Below are positions 37,152-49,845 of a stretch of 64,000 bases of DNA, piece by piece; the stretch's first letter is position 1; each line of letters opens with the position of its first letter. Both the position numbers and the translations under genes were made by a program. Source of the DNA: Hepsetus odoe (Eukaryota > Chordata > Actinopteri > Characiformes > Hepsetidae); contig CM029367.1 of assembly GCA_017165825.1 (NCBI GenBank), forward strand, positions 20,870,034-20,934,033, given 5' to 3'. A model generated the notes under the pieces. That model worked only from the letters and a program-made list of their open reading frames with translations. It had not been told where the DNA came from and did no database searches.

Positions 37152-38042
37152 TCATGCCAGCGTATGCTCACAGAAGGACAGTCTGCTGACTACTGTAACC
37201 TTACATGGACAACATCAATACAAGGATGACACATTAGGTCCATCTGCTTTTCTTCAAATTATCATTAATGTCATAACAAGCCAGTGGTCTAAGGGACGAT
37301 ACAAGTGTTTGTATAGATGTAAGTATATGTGTGAGTGTGCGTATGTTTTCACCGTCACCCTGGGTACTAGAAAGACAGCATGGAAAAACCTCATCACCAG
37401 CTTCAATTTCAGAGAATTTGGTCATTATTTCACCACATGTTAACACATTTGTATGTTAATACATTTTAACTTCTGTGGCTTGCCCACCCAACTTTACATG
37501 TTCCACTCTGACGTTCACGGCTAGCATATTGTGGTTATGAAAATCCCCCTTTGATGCAGAGTTATGGGAGTAACCCAGAGTGAAAATGAACTGTAATCTG
37601 CAAGACTAATAATAAACAGAAGAGAAGGGAGAATGCAGAAAGAACATTGTGAATATTGTTGCACAATAAAGGTCTGCATGCTGTGTCAAGGCTGGGGACA
37701 TAGAGCAAATGAGTGAAGCTCTAATTAGGCCTGAAATATTGAGTGGAACCTTAATTCACCTTGAAAATGTTGTTCCTAGATCCAACCTAATAAACTGCAT
37801 GAAGTTGTGAATCCAAACTCAGCTGTAAACTGACACTGTTCCAACAAAACCAGCCGAAGAGGAAACAAAACTTCACATTCATAATAATAGTGTATTTTAA
37901 GCTACATTACAGTCAGTGACAGTGACAGTGATCATCAGGTCATTTTTACAATTCTGCATACTAGACAAGTGGCTTCAACATGTCAGATTAATTCAGATTC
38001 ATAAACAGCAACACACATATACATTCTAAATGCAGACTTAAA
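37152..38042. other. Intronic stretch, no recognised feature
   Basis: No repeat family or coding exon recognised. Confidence 0.45.
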
Positions 38043-38086
38043 CCTGTCTGTTTTACTCTTCAAATCTCTCTGTCTCGCTCTCTCTC

Positions 38087-38137
<51 letters not shown>

Positions 38138-38430
38138 TTTAGTTCCATTTTCTCTCTGTGTCTCCCTGTCTTTCTTGCTGTCTATCTCTGTCTGCTTTCT
38201 GTCTAATTGCATTTTTCTTTCTCTCACTCTCGCTGTTTATTTTTTAGCTACTTTATTTAATTATCTCTCTCCCTCCATGTCTCCTTTTCTTACCTGTCTG
38301 TTTTAGTCTTCAAATCTCTCTCTCTGTCTCTCTCTCTCTCACTCTCTTTCTCTCTCACTTTCTGAGACAGACTTGGCTGGTTGACAGTGTGCTCTCTCTC
38401 TGGGTCGCCTCTTCTCTCTGTGTGTGTCTC
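38043..38430 (+). repeat. CT-rich low-complexity region with a 250-bp-spaced direct repeat
   Basis: (CT)n blocks occupy about 38065-38134 and 38315-38356. Each is preceded by nearly the same sequence ('cctgtctgttttactcttca' at 38044 and the same with one change at 38294). This suggests a local duplication of about 250 bp with CT expansion. Confidence 0.85.
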
Positions 38431-38512
38431 TACCTGTGCCAACAAGGGAGAGTGAGCAGTCTGACCCAGCACAGCCAACCGTGACAGTGTCACTCCACTG
38501 GAACCCTTGCTT

Positions 38513-38518
<6 letters not shown>

Positions 38519-38557
<39 letters not shown>
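38519..38557 (+). repeat. (GT)n microsatellite
   Basis: About 39 bp of GT units. Confidence 0.95.
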
Positions 38558-38559
<2 letters not shown>

Positions 38560-41405
38560 CACACATGCTAAGCTCAGCAGACTCCATCATTGCCAGGAAA
38601 AGCAAGTTAGGTACTGCCTGGTGTGGCCATCATAGTGCTACACTCTGGGGTGAGTGAGTTTACCACCTTCATAAAAGAGAAAATTTACATCTGTCAGGGA
38701 GAAAGAGAATTTTTTTTCTTTTTTTATACACCTATATTTCATTCAGACCGGCCTCTACAGCTGATCAGGTTTTATTAACTAATTTATGAAAATGACTTTC
38801 TAAAAACAAAGTTATTTGAAGGAAAGAAGGAATTTAAGCTCTGTCTCGTATTTCAGATGTCTTTGGCAGTGAGCGAACCTCATAACGCACTTCCTCTCCT
38901 CTACTCCCTCACTCATTCCTTCCTCATATCTGTTCTACATGATGGGATGGTGGTGTGCCCTTTTGGATTCATTTTAAGTTTACAGGTTTCTCTTCTAAAA
39001 TCTTTAATTCTTTTAGTAAATGCCAGTTTGTTCTGAAGTAAGGAAACTTGATAAATAATTAAGAAAACTTGGTTTATTTTGTAGTTGCTCTGAAGAAAAG
39101 TTTCGTGTTTACATCAGCAGTGTAGAGTTGGACCATCTATTGGGTCCCTGAGGAAAGGTTTGAGGATCACTGGGTTATACTATATTTATTTATTCCTTGT
39201 TTTCTAGAAAAGTTGATGACATGGCTCATTTCCACACAATTTAATTTCTGTGCAAATGCAGGTCCTCTTCAGTTGCAATATCTAAGCTACATTAAGGATT
39301 AACTTATGTATATCTCATTAATGTATTGATTTTTTTTTTGTTTAATTAAACGTATATCTTTTTTCAAATGTATCAAATACAAAGATACACAACAAAATTG
39401 GCAGCAGCAGATAAATGCTTAATATTGCCTAAAAATGTGATGTTTAAATGTAATCAATATTTAAAACTGAAATTTTATGAGATGTTTATGTCTGTGTTTA
39501 CTCGTTTAACAGACACGTTTTTCAGAAACAACTTCAAAGCAAGGAACATCATTAAAGCCATGGGGTAGTGAGAAATGAGTATTAAGTACCAAACAATTTA
39601 AAAGTACAATGAATGAATTGGAACAGATGAAGTCATGAGTGTGATTTAGGCATGTTCGAATTTTAGGGGTGTTAGGAGGAGAGGTGTTCTTGGAAGAGAT
39701 GTATCTTCAAAATCTTCTTAATGGTAGAGAGGGACACTCCTGCTATGAGAATATTTAATAGCTTGTTCCTCCATCTAGGTACCAAGAATGAGAACAGTCT
39801 GGACTAATGGCCTTGTGTGAAGGGAACTTAGTAAACGAGCTGAACTCCAAGCCCATATGAGATGTTTATTAGTAGAGTAGAATAAGGCACAGCTAAAATG
39901 TATATGACACATGTATAATGGTCACACAAATGTTTTACCTCCAGTGTCTTTGGCGTCGCTTGTACTTAAACCTGTGCCATAAATGGTTGCAGTACCTTTA
40001 AGGCCAGTGGTGGATGGTAGTCCTGTGTGACATGTTTGCTAATAGCCCATTAGCAGGATTAGAATTTAAGATGGACAGACTGGCCTTTGTGCTAAGGGAT
40101 TCCTTTGTATCTGTTTTGTGTGTGAGTGTGTATGTATCTGTCATTAACAGAAACTCTTTCTCTGTGCTCACCTATCTTTACTGCTGTCTGGTTCTGTGCA
40201 GCTGTTTGGCACTGCGTGCGGACCTCAGACAGGGTAAGGTTTTACAGCGCTACAAAATAATTCTTTATTCATTGTTTTTACCCTAGTAAAATAGCTTAAT
40301 ATATCTGCCCCAGAACACACAATCGGCCTCAAGAACCACCAGAGGCTGCAGTCAGCCCTACAAAAAATAAATATAGAAAGCAGAACTTCTTGTTTTTGTG
40401 ACAGAGAGAAGGACTGACTGACAAAAAAAAAGAGCTTAAAAGTCATTTAGCAGAACATGCGATATGGTCAAAAGTGCAGTGTTTCCGAGCCACCATGCAG
40501 ATCTATAGGTATTAAACTGATTAAAATGATCCTTTACCCCCAGTGTGTAGAAAAGTGCAGAGCATTTGCTTTCTCTGAGGAACCTGACACCTCCCCACAG
40601 CATGCTCTTCATCAAGACACTGAAGAAATGCCATGCATTGCTTTTTTATCACACATGCATGCATACACACATGTGGTCACAAAAATATTATATGCAGACC
40701 TCTGCAAGTTTTAGAGACATAAGAAAGTTATATAACTGCCCAGTAAGCACGCACTGACACAGAATTAGAATGTTATTAAGAATATTAATTAAATAAGTAA
40801 TATTAACAGAACTAGTAGTGGTTTTATGTGAGCTAATGTATTCATTTTGCCATTTCCAAACTCCTCTTGGCAACTCAGATTATTGTAGTTATCACCCAGT
40901 ATGTGGTTTGCCTTATTCATTATCAGGTGTGCTGTTGATGGAATATAATAGATCCATCGAGCAGATATATGAGGCATCAAGTACAAATGTGTAACCAAAC
41001 ATTTTTTTATTTTGAGGGGGTGGAGGTTAGCATGTGCCTCTTCCAATTCATCTGAAGCTAGCCAACAAATCTTTGTGGACTGCTGCTACCATTACATCAT
41101 GAGACAGCTCACCAGACTTGGAGGATAATGCTATGGACAAAACCGTTACACCAGCTAACAAAGCCACATTGTTGATATTTCCTACTAACTCAAATTTCCT
41201 AGAAGCTCAAAAAAATATTTTTTGAAAACTAATCATTCTAAATTATTTGCATGTGTTCTATTTATATAGGCAAATGCAACATTTTTCCCTAATGTGTATT
41301 TCCTGCTGAGATAGTTTTAGCAATTTGCTTAAATCCCTAGGAGAGGGATGTATGCTCATCACAGTTTGGTAGTTCCCTTCTCAAACTCACTGACCCTGAC
41401 AATTA
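38558..41405. other. Intronic stretch, no recognised feature
   Basis: AT-rich, with no assignable repeat, long microsatellite or conserved exon. Confidence 0.45.
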
Positions 41406-41580
41406 CAGGTCAGTTGCACCAAGTAAGGTACCATCCCCAGCATTGTTCCCTGGGTGCTACATAGGGCTGCCCTACTGCTATACTGTTGTTGCGATGGGTT
41501 AAACGCAAAGGTTGCATTTTACTGGGGTTCACTGTGTGCTGTGCTGTGTGCACGCAATGACAAATATTCACTTTCACATC
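41406..41580 (+). mobile_element. tRNA-derived SINE, family C, head missing, diverged (copy C5)
   Basis: The stretch keeps the family C 3' half: 'ttccctgggtgctacatagg', 'gatgggttaaacgcaaagg', a degraded 'ttttactggggttcac', 'gcaatgacaa' and 'tcactttcac'. The tRNA-like head is absent. Clearly older than copies C2 and C3. Confidence 0.75.
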
Positions 41581-42508
41581 ATTTTTTAATGTATTCAAGT
41601 TTCAGTCACAATATAGTTGATGATAAGTGGCATCACATATTAAAGATTAAATAGCTAGTAAGCAAGATACGATTGTCTATCTGCTGATGCAGACTTATTT
41701 GCTTCACACAAGTCTGTTTTTGTTTTAGTATTATTTTGGAGGTCACCAGGTGTTCTGCAAAAACATTGGTCTATTGTTGGTTGAGTTGCATGTCAGTCAA
41801 ATGACCAGAGTTTGTGCTCCTTGGCCACGGTGTGTAACAAAGCCTACTAGACACTTTGACGATAGGCAGAAGTCTGCTCGAGAAACTACTGCTGCTACTG
41901 TACTGAGGAGAGTGTCTCTATGCAGTCTTGGCCTGAGTGAATTTTTTTTTTTCAGCCCAACCACGTAGACATTTGATTTTTTATTGAGTTATATATGCTT
42001 CCAAAGTTACTTTTTTGTTGTTCTCTGTAATATCTGTATGGATTTTACAAGGATAAATGGATTATGTTAGTTATGTTAAATGGAAGTGTTTGCTGGCTTG
42101 AGCCTTTATTTTCTGATTTTATCTTTCTGTCCTACCTGTCCCTCTTTCTTGTCTTGTTCCTCCTGTCTATCTCCTTATGTGTTTGTCTTTCTTTCCTCTC
42201 CTCTCTTGGTGGCTGTGCTGACTGTAGAGCAGACATACACTGACATCTGGTTAGCACAGAACTGCTGAGGGGCGGGAGTGAGAGAATGAGAAAGTGAGGT
42301 GAAAGGGGAGAGAGAGTGAAGGAGCGGGGGTTTGGTGTTTGATGAGAACCTGCTGCCGTCTCCTGGTATGCCAACAGCGTTTATGGAGCCTGTCAGCTGC
42401 TGGAGCTTACCAGCTTCCCCACGTCTGGATCCTGTTAGAATAGGATTTGTGCTCATCACATGGAAAAGAGCTTGGGCCTTTTCCTTCCACTTGCCTTAAT
42501 GGTACCCA
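41581..42508. other. Intronic stretch, no recognised feature
   Basis: No repeat family or exon recognised. Confidence 0.45.
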
Positions 42509-42534
42509 AAAGGAAAAAGAAAAAGAAAGGGAGT

Positions 42535-42599
<65 letters not shown>

Positions 42600-42688
42600 A
42601 GTAATAGAAAGGGAGTATGGAGGGAGAGATGGAAGAAAAGGGGGGAGACAGAGAGGGACATAGAGAGAAAAGGAGAGAGAGAGAGAGC
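42509..42688 (+). repeat. Polypurine tract with (GA)n core
   Basis: About 180 bp almost entirely A and G on the plus strand, with a pure (GA)n core at 42539-42596. Confidence 0.95.
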
Positions 42689-44188
42689 CTTTCCTGGCCC
42701 ACACCTTCAAAGCCAAGCAAACAGCTGCATCATGGAAATTTGGCCCCGTTCCTCAGACGTGCGGGTGATGTTGACTGCTCTTAAGAATCATTACAGCTCT
42801 TACTCTTTAGCTCGTTGTTTATCCATTTCTTTCCCTCTTTCTTTCTCTCTTAACAAATAAACAGACCATTTTACTTGTCCAGTTGCCACTTAAAAAGTCT
42901 TGCAAACTAAGTCTTGCTTTTTCTTTATTACAGCAGTTTTATGTGTTAGAGTTACTGGGCTATTCTTTGTAAAGATTATTGCACTATAAAATTTTACACT
43001 GTAAAAAATGCAATTAAAACATTCTTTGACTGATTTTTAAGCTGAGAAGTTTGTCAAATTTGTCCATACTACTAGTTAAGTTGGTATGGCAAGGCTTCAG
43101 CTGCAGTTTTATGATGGCTTTAGAGCTCCAAGAGCTAGAGCGAACCAAGAACTCCTGCCCCAGTTGAAGAAAAGCCTTAACCTTGCACTTAATCAAAATT
43201 GCTTTTATGTATCAATAGCTGAAAGTTTTGATAATCACTGAGAAAACAGTAGCACAGTGATAGTACTATATGTCACAATCTTGTAAAAAGCACAAGTACA
43301 CTATGTGCAGGTGTTCATTGTTAAGCCTTGTGACAAATAATTCGAATAACTGTAACGGATGATTTTTGGTACTAACAAACCTAATAGGTGTTTGCAAACA
43401 CTCCAGTTAACTCTTGCCCGAGAGAGTTCTCAAGACCGCGGAGGCCTTGGCTGCACTGTGTTTTGTTAAGTAGTTGCTTAGAAATAAAACCCTGTGTTTT
43501 ATCTAGCTGATCAGTCTTGTAAGATACTGAAGTAGACTTTATAAACAGGGGATTAGTTAATAGACTCTTGGCAGGGGGACATCCTGTCTGTGCCTTCTGC
43601 CTGTCCTCCCTAAGACAGACTGTGAGACCCAGACCAGCATACAATAGCTCACTGCACTGTTACGTCAGCCCGCCAGTGTAGAGTGCACAGAAGAGCAAAA
43701 GCAAATGGGTTTGGAGTCAGTGTGGATGGAATGGTCCAATAATGTTGCAGTTAGCGCAGAGCTATGGTGAGCTTTATGGGCTTACTTAGTGTTTTATTTG
43801 GCTGTAAGTGTAAGCTCAAAGCACCCTCCCTCTTTAAAAATGTTTGGGGGTTTGCAGGGAATGACACTTCTCGAATAGTGAGTGTGTAATGAGTCTCAGG
43901 ATGGTGTTGCAGTGGAGGAGTTGATGATGAGACCCAGAAAGCTCCACTTGTTTAGTCATGTGAAATATGGCTAAACTCTTCATGATCCTGTAGCTGTGTG
44001 CCTAAAAGTATGTTCTAATATTGTTATCAAGTTCGGCTCCTCCAGCTTATCTATTGTGAGACAAAAATAGATCAACAGTAAAGGCTGTTGAATTTGTTCT
44101 GATCAGACCAGAGGATTATATTTGATATGTGACATTATGTGATCAGTTTCAGGACCCTGGACAGCATCGTTTCTGATTGGAAAACATC

Positions 44189-44190
<2 letters not shown>
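42689..44190. other. Intronic stretch, no recognised feature
   Basis: No repeat family, microsatellite or conserved exon recognised. Confidence 0.45.

Positions 44191-44222
<32 letters not shown>
44191..44222 (+). repeat. (GT)n microsatellite
   Basis: About 32 bp of GT units. Confidence 0.95.
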
Positions 44223-44226
<4 letters not shown>

Positions 44227-44440
44227 TTTAAGGCCACAACTTTCAACACAACTTTTTGATATATAAACCTTTTTTTGTGGATACAGTTTTGTCACTAGCA
44301 GCACACGGCTGCAAACTGTTTGGGTGTCAGCTTTTGGACAATAGATTCAATACTTAATTTAAAATCAATTTTGAATCCAGATGCGATACAGGTGCATTTC
44401 TTACCCCTTATATTTAGCCTGCATGCTCTCAGTTCATGTT

Positions 44441-44970
44441 TATTTACAGCATTTAGCAGACGCTCTTATCCAGAGCGACTTACAACAGTGCTTTGTGTCC
44501 ACATTTGATCATCATATTAGTAACCAGCTCAGATCAGCTACTGCTGATTAACCTAAGCAACAAACTTAGTAACCCTGTGACAAGTGCTGTTTTTTATTTT
44601 ATATTTTTATAAATATAAGAGGAAAGAAATAGCAGAGGTAGCAGAAGGGAAAAGAAAGAGCGGAGGTAAAAAGAGTAGGACGGTTTGGGAAGATTATTCC
44701 ATAAGAGATTCCTTGAACAGGTGAGTCTTTAATCGAAGTTTGAAGACAGCAGGAGACTCAGCAGTTCTGACCATCAGGGGGAGTTCATTCCACCACTCAG
44801 GGGCGAGGACTGAGAAGAGTCTCGACGCACATCTTCCTCTTTTCTTCCGCGGTGGGGGTTTAAGGCGAGCAGTGCTTGATGGTCTGAGAGGACGAGAAGA
44901 GACACGTTGTTTGATAAGAGAAGTCAAGTAAGAGGATGCAAGACTTAGTAGCTTTGTAAGCAAGAGTTAA
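44441..44970 (-). pseudogene. L2/CR1-type LINE 3' fragment carrying the family A SINE tail
   Basis: The minus strand encodes a LINE polyprotein C-terminus (44694-44963). Visible blocks are LSLASSYLTSLI, RPLRPSSTARL, the diagnostic FSVLAPEWWNELP, then VRTAESPAVFKLRLKTHLF and a stop. About 250 bp of 3' UTR follows, with a terminal segment whose minus-strand sequence contains aagtcgctctggataagagc, cgtctgctaaatgc and tgtaaat. That terminal segment is nearly identical to the 3' tails of the family A SINEs here, which makes this LINE type the likely source of their retrotransposition machinery. The 5' part is missing, as is usual for LINE copies. Confidence 0.88.
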
Positions 44971-46445
44971 AGATTGAAATGTTTATGAAGTTTGTTTTGT
45001 CGTGTATGTGTATGCAGCTTGTGCTTCAGCATTTTTAGCACCTTAATCACTCACCCATTTATTGAAGAGTTGACTAAACATCTTTAAAATTTGGGGGGAA
45101 TTATGTAAAAGATACTGTTCATCACTGACAAAGCTCATAGTAATGTCGAATGAGTAATAATGATAAAGAGTATAGATGAGAAGAAGAAGCAATAAAATGA
45201 ATTTGACTGAACAAAAAAAGAATAAAAAATTCATAGAATATTTAAAAATAAAGTATACAGATTTCTTGAATTGTGAAGTTCATTTTCTGAAGAGCAAGGA
45301 ATATGCACATGGAAATCAGCTTAGTTTATTCTTTGCTATAAATACAGTCGGCATATGCCAATTTATTATTTTGACTTTGGCTGATCTCTGTTTGAATTTA
45401 ACGACACAAATTTGACACTTAATATTAATAGGCTACTGAATATCTTTTACAACATTAAAATGCCCTTTCGTTCAAATAAAGTACAATTTTGTGCTGGTGT
45501 GTGAGTACACTAGTGCAAGAGCGTTTCATGTGCTCATTTAGGTTTATTAAATTAGCCAAGAACTGTCCATCAGCTGTAAAGAAATCATAAGATCTGTCAG
45601 ATTTGTAAACCTTTCATATGGCTCACTCCACGTGTTCTTTTTCAGCACTGCACCCTCTCTAAAAGTACCTGCAGTTGCCAGTGGAAACAGTGAGTGCACA
45701 CAGATCAAACCATTTATTTTAGCAGCTGTTGACGAGAGTGTATTAAAGTGTTTAAAGTGTGTGTAGGCTGCACGTTTGAGCGTTCTGTGTTTGCAGCACT
45801 CGTTCTGCGCTGTGTACACACACTCCATGCAGCCGTGATAAGATTGCCCTCTAGGGTGTCTGCAGGCTGTTTTATCACATCCATTCAACATTGCCTGAAA
45901 TAGCAGAAGGATTTCCTTTTACTGTAGCCTTTCTGACGGCTCAAATGCATTTATATCAGAATGTTAGTTATTGTTTGACACTTTGGATTCTGACGGTCCA
46001 CATATAGCGCTTTTTCCACCCAAACACATTTTTGCTCGACCAAACAAGATGCTTGTGGCGTGGAGTTTACGGCTGAGCGGCTTCATCGGTTGTTACAGAG
46101 AAAACTGGAAGGACTCAAACTCTTTGCTGATTGTTTTCAGGGAAAGTTTAGAAATGGCCAGAGCTGATTTCACAGGCAAGAATGATGACACAATGATGAG
46201 TTTTGTCTGGAATCGTCTAAGTATGTGTAACTGAATATGCTTTCCTGCTGTGTTGTGTGTGAGAGTTTATTTGTACAAGTGGAGCTATTAAGTTGCTGCG
46301 CGCGTATGCATAAGCAGCTGGTATTGTTTATAAACAGGAGCAGCTGCCGTTGGGCTGGAGGACAGAGTTTTGTAGAGTGTGTGACACTCACCTGCACTAC
46401 ACAGGCTTACAGTGTGTACACTTCATTACATCAATGCACACTCCC

Positions 46446-46450
<5 letters not shown>
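44971..46450. other. Intronic stretch, no recognised feature
   Basis: No repeat family or conserved exon recognised. Confidence 0.45.

Positions 46451-46480
<30 letters not shown>
46451..46480 (+). repeat. (CA)n microsatellite
   Basis: About 30 bp of CA units. Confidence 0.95.
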
Positions 46481-46482
<2 letters not shown>

Positions 46483-46556
46483 CACAATACCCTCTGACCA
46501 GATGCAAATCAGCCATTATCAATTAATCAGCTGGTACCAGGCATTATTTTAAAAAA

Positions 46557-46569
46557 TGACTTCTTTGCA
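46557..46569 (+). repeat. Target-site duplication of SINE B4 (left)
   Basis: tgacttctttgca, repeated exactly at 46803-46815. Confidence 0.92.
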
Positions 46570-46802
46570 GGGCAGCGGTGGCCTAGTGGTTAGGGCGTTG
46601 GCTGCATGATTGGTGGTTTGAACCCCTTCCCAATAGGTTGCCCTGAGGTACCCTTGAGCAAGGTGCTATCCCTGTCTCGCTTCTCCCTGCGATGGGCTGA
46701 TGACCTGTCCAGGGTGTGTCCCCTGTCCTTTGCCCTGTGTGAGCTGGGATGGACTCCAGCACCCCCCCGCGACCCCACTTGGGACCAGTGGCAGACAATG
46801 AC
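46570..46802 (+). mobile_element. tRNA-derived SINE, family B, full length (copy B4)
   Basis: Starts with ggcagcggtggcctagtggt, has a B box with one change (ggtttgaacccc), then 'tgccctgaggtacccttgag' and the GC-rich body. It ends in a diverged tail ('gtggcagacaatgac'). Perfect 13-bp target duplications flank it. Confidence 0.94.
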
Positions 46803-46815
46803 TGACTTCTTTGCA
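46803..46815 (+). repeat. Target-site duplication of SINE B4 (right)
   Basis: Exact repeat of 46557-46569. Confidence 0.92.
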
Positions 46816-47825
46816 CATCTTAACACACCTCTGTCATTTTCTCTGCCCTCCTTCCGTAGAGGTCTATGAATAAAGTTGTTGTTTTGATATATAAAATACA
46901 CAGTTATGTAATAAACTGCATTAATATTTCCATTATGTGTCAATGGGTTCACATTAGATTTAGCATCAAAGTATGATGTTAAATGTATGATAAGGTATCT
47001 GTTTTCTGTCATTGAATCTGCACTTTGAACAGAATCTGTTTAAGATGCACACCTAAGATGAAGGGAACCATATAATCCCGTAAAAAGGTTCAATGATGTG
47101 CAATGATGGAGGAAAATATTTTTGAAGGTAGGAGTAAAATTTAGTGAAGAAATAATATGAGTATAATATAATATAATATAATAATATAAGTAACTACTCC
47201 CACAATGTACTTCAGTTCTTCTAGGCCAAATTGTCTATGCATATTTATACATGACTCTTCAGCCTCCTAACATTTTAACCTTTAGAGGACCTTCGGCATT
47301 GATCCCTGCTGCAAAGGGGACATGTGTTAATCTCTGTGGTAAAAAAACAGTGCCTTATATTATAGTTCGGGGCATGTGTCACAAAGGTCAAGGCTTCAGA
47401 TGTCACACTGGCCATACTTTGGTATTCCTAGTCCATGTAGAATTAAAGTTGTATGTTAGAATTTAACATATAATTCTATACATTTTTACATTTACAAAAA
47501 ACTGCACTAAATTAAAGAGGCTTAATATGTATGCATGAGTGTGAAACCATTTTAATTTAAATAATTCATGCATTTTCAGCTTTTCTGTTGATTTCTGGTT
47601 GTTGATCAGTTAAATTATTTTTGAGGTTGTTCTGAAAAAAGGGTTAAAGGCTTTGTATTATACATTCCTTTACACATTATTGTTATTGTTGTTGTTGTTG
47701 TTGTTATTAGTTCATAAAATGCCAGTAAACATACATTAATTTCTAATTAGGTTTAGGGAAAAATTCCAAATGGTGTGTATGTGTGCGCTTGTATCTATAC
47801 GTTTGTGCATGGCTGCATATGTGTG

Positions 47826-47828
<3 letters not shown>
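46816..47828. other. Intronic stretch, no recognised feature
   Basis: A small 'ataat' pentamer run lies near 47160-47190 and a (GTT)n run near 47683-47705. No repeat family or exon recognised. Confidence 0.45.

Positions 47829-47881
<53 letters not shown>
47829..47881 (+). repeat. (GT)n microsatellite
   Basis: About 52 bp of GT units, facing a (CA)n tract 160 bp downstream. Confidence 0.96.
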
Positions 47882-47882
<1 letters not shown>

Positions 47883-48040
47883 TTGTGTGATGGAGGAGTT
47901 CATGGCCTGCTCATAAACAAGGGAAGAAAGCTGATAAAGACAGCAAGCTGCAGGGTGTGGAAAATACTGACCTTCACGTAGTTGACCTTGCACACACTCT
48001 TTAAGTTCTATAGACTCAGGCAAACCTCCCACCTGGAAAC

Positions 48041-48074
48041 CACACACACACACACACACACAGACACACACACA
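48041..48074 (+). repeat. (CA)n microsatellite
   Basis: About 34 bp of CA units with one 'ga' interruption, complementary to 47829-47881. Confidence 0.95.
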
Positions 48075-48540
48075 TTCCACAACCAATCCATCTATAAAAT
48101 GTATTTTACTCATTCCGCTTTTATATCTTAACCAAAGAAAAACTGAATTCTAAAAGCCAAATGTTCTGAAGCTGCAGATGAATATGTGTCTGCCCGTAAA
48201 CCTCAGGACTCACAGGTTAGTTTGGGCCGAATTGGGTTCACATCACTCTTTGATTGGCCATGTGTTGGTTAAGTTCATGGAGTAGGTGACTTCAAACTGA
48301 AAGTTAGCAAGTTCCTTTTCAAGAATGTTACTGTTTCCAAGTGAGATTATAATCCAAGTAATTGAAGGAAAAACTGCCATTTTATTCCAAGTCATTTTGA
48401 GTCATTTCTGTAGATTTCTGAGCGTTTGTAAAATGTAAAGTGTAGCTGGTACAAAGAGTAACTGGTGTCATAAAAAACGATAAAAGCAAAAAACTGGAAG
48501 TAAAACTTTTTATATGAAAGCAACAATGTAATACAAACAC

Positions 48541-48790
48541 TGTTCATTTCACTGTTAGAAGAGGATTAGGGAAATGGTATCTAAGGGTGAGTGTCAGTCG
48601 AAAACCACTGCTAACCAAGATTGAGATTTTGGAGTGGCCTGACCTTAACCCCATTAAAATTAATATAACTGAAATTGGCAGTTTATAGTTGAAACCATTG
48701 TAAAAGAATTCAGACAATTTTGAAGAGAACATTTGGCTGAAATTTCTATAATAATAACAAATATTTGTTGCCAGATATTCAGCATAATTA
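48541..48790 (+). pseudogene. Tc1-like transposase C-terminal fragment, family 3
   Basis: The plus strand reads as the region around the catalytic glutamate: WPDLNPIK (with K where the active enzyme has E), then degraded equivalents of the C-terminal helices ending in EENIWLKF. The upstream phrase 'gggtgagtgtcagtcg' and 'aaaaccactgctaacc' match the mid-part of the same transposon type. Stops are present. The 'SPDLNPIE' block is the reason for the assignment. Confidence 0.7.
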
Positions 48791-48996
48791 CTTAATGAAA
48801 TAGTTGCTAATTACCCTCCATATACAGCAGCAACAACATGGTCCTTGCAGAATGCAGGTTAGAAGTAAGGGCCATTCCTCCACTCTTAATATCACATGTG
48901 AGTGATAAACATTTTAAAACTAAAATAAAGTAAAATTCAAATCATGTTAATCTGTGTTTGGAGTGTTGAACAACTCCAGGAGTTCAATCTTATTTT

Positions 48997-49845
48997 CCTT
49001 TCAGCTGATCCCGTTTAGGAGTCACCATAGTGGATGATCCGTTTCCATTTCTTCCAGTCCTCTGCATCTTCCTCCTTTAAACCGCCTGCATGTCCTTTCT
49101 CATCATGTCCATTAACCTCCTCTTTGGTTTTCTTTTCCTCTTTTTTGGCAGCTCCATCTTCAACATCCTCCTCCCAATTTTACATGGACATGTCCAAACC
49201 AATGCAGGCTTGCTTCTCTAACTTTGTCTTTAAAACGTCTAACCTGAGCTGTCCCTCTAATATACTAGTTTCTAATCCTGTCCATTCTTGTCACATCCAA
49301 CGAAAATCTCAGCATCTTTAACTCTGACACCTCCAGCTCCACCTCCTGTCTTTTCGTCTCCAACCCAGACAACATAGCTGGTCTCACTACTGTCCTGAAA
49401 ACCTTCCCTTTTACTCTAGCTGGTACGCGTCTGTCACAAATCACTCCAGCCACTCTTCTCCACCCATTCCAACCCTGCCTCTTCTTCACCTCTCTTCCAC
49501 ACTTGCCATTACTCTGAACAGTTGATCCCAAGTATTTAAACTCCTCCACCTTTGTCACCTCTACTCCCTCCATCCTAACCACGTCTTCAGCCTGCTCACT
49601 TTCATTCTCTCCTCTCTAGAGCATATCTCCATCTCTCCAGGTTCTCCTCAAGCTGCTCCCTACTCTTACTGCAGATTACAAGATCATCCAGCAAACATCA
49701 TCACCTGCGGAGACTCCTGTCTAACCTCGTCTGTGAACTTGTCCGTTACTACTGCAAACAAGAATGGGCACAGCACTGATCCTTAATGTAATTCAACCTC
49801 TACCTTTAATGCATCCGTCGCTTCTGCACAACTCTAGGAGTTCAA
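48997..49845 (-). pseudogene. RTE-type LINE remnant, reverse transcriptase and C-terminus
   Basis: On the minus strand, high coordinates (49600-49845) hold a degraded reverse transcriptase core, with frame-shifted traces of 'SNGQVHRRG' and the segment after the catalytic box. An open frame (49265-49582) follows with VEEFKYLGSTVQSNGKC, WRRVAGVICDRRVPARVKG, VVRPAMLSGLET and ELKMLRFSLDVTRMDRIRN. The remainder down to 48997 is a broken C-terminus whose end matches the 3' end of the related plus-strand copy at 5360-6066. Stops and frameshifts make it inactive. Confidence 0.85.
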
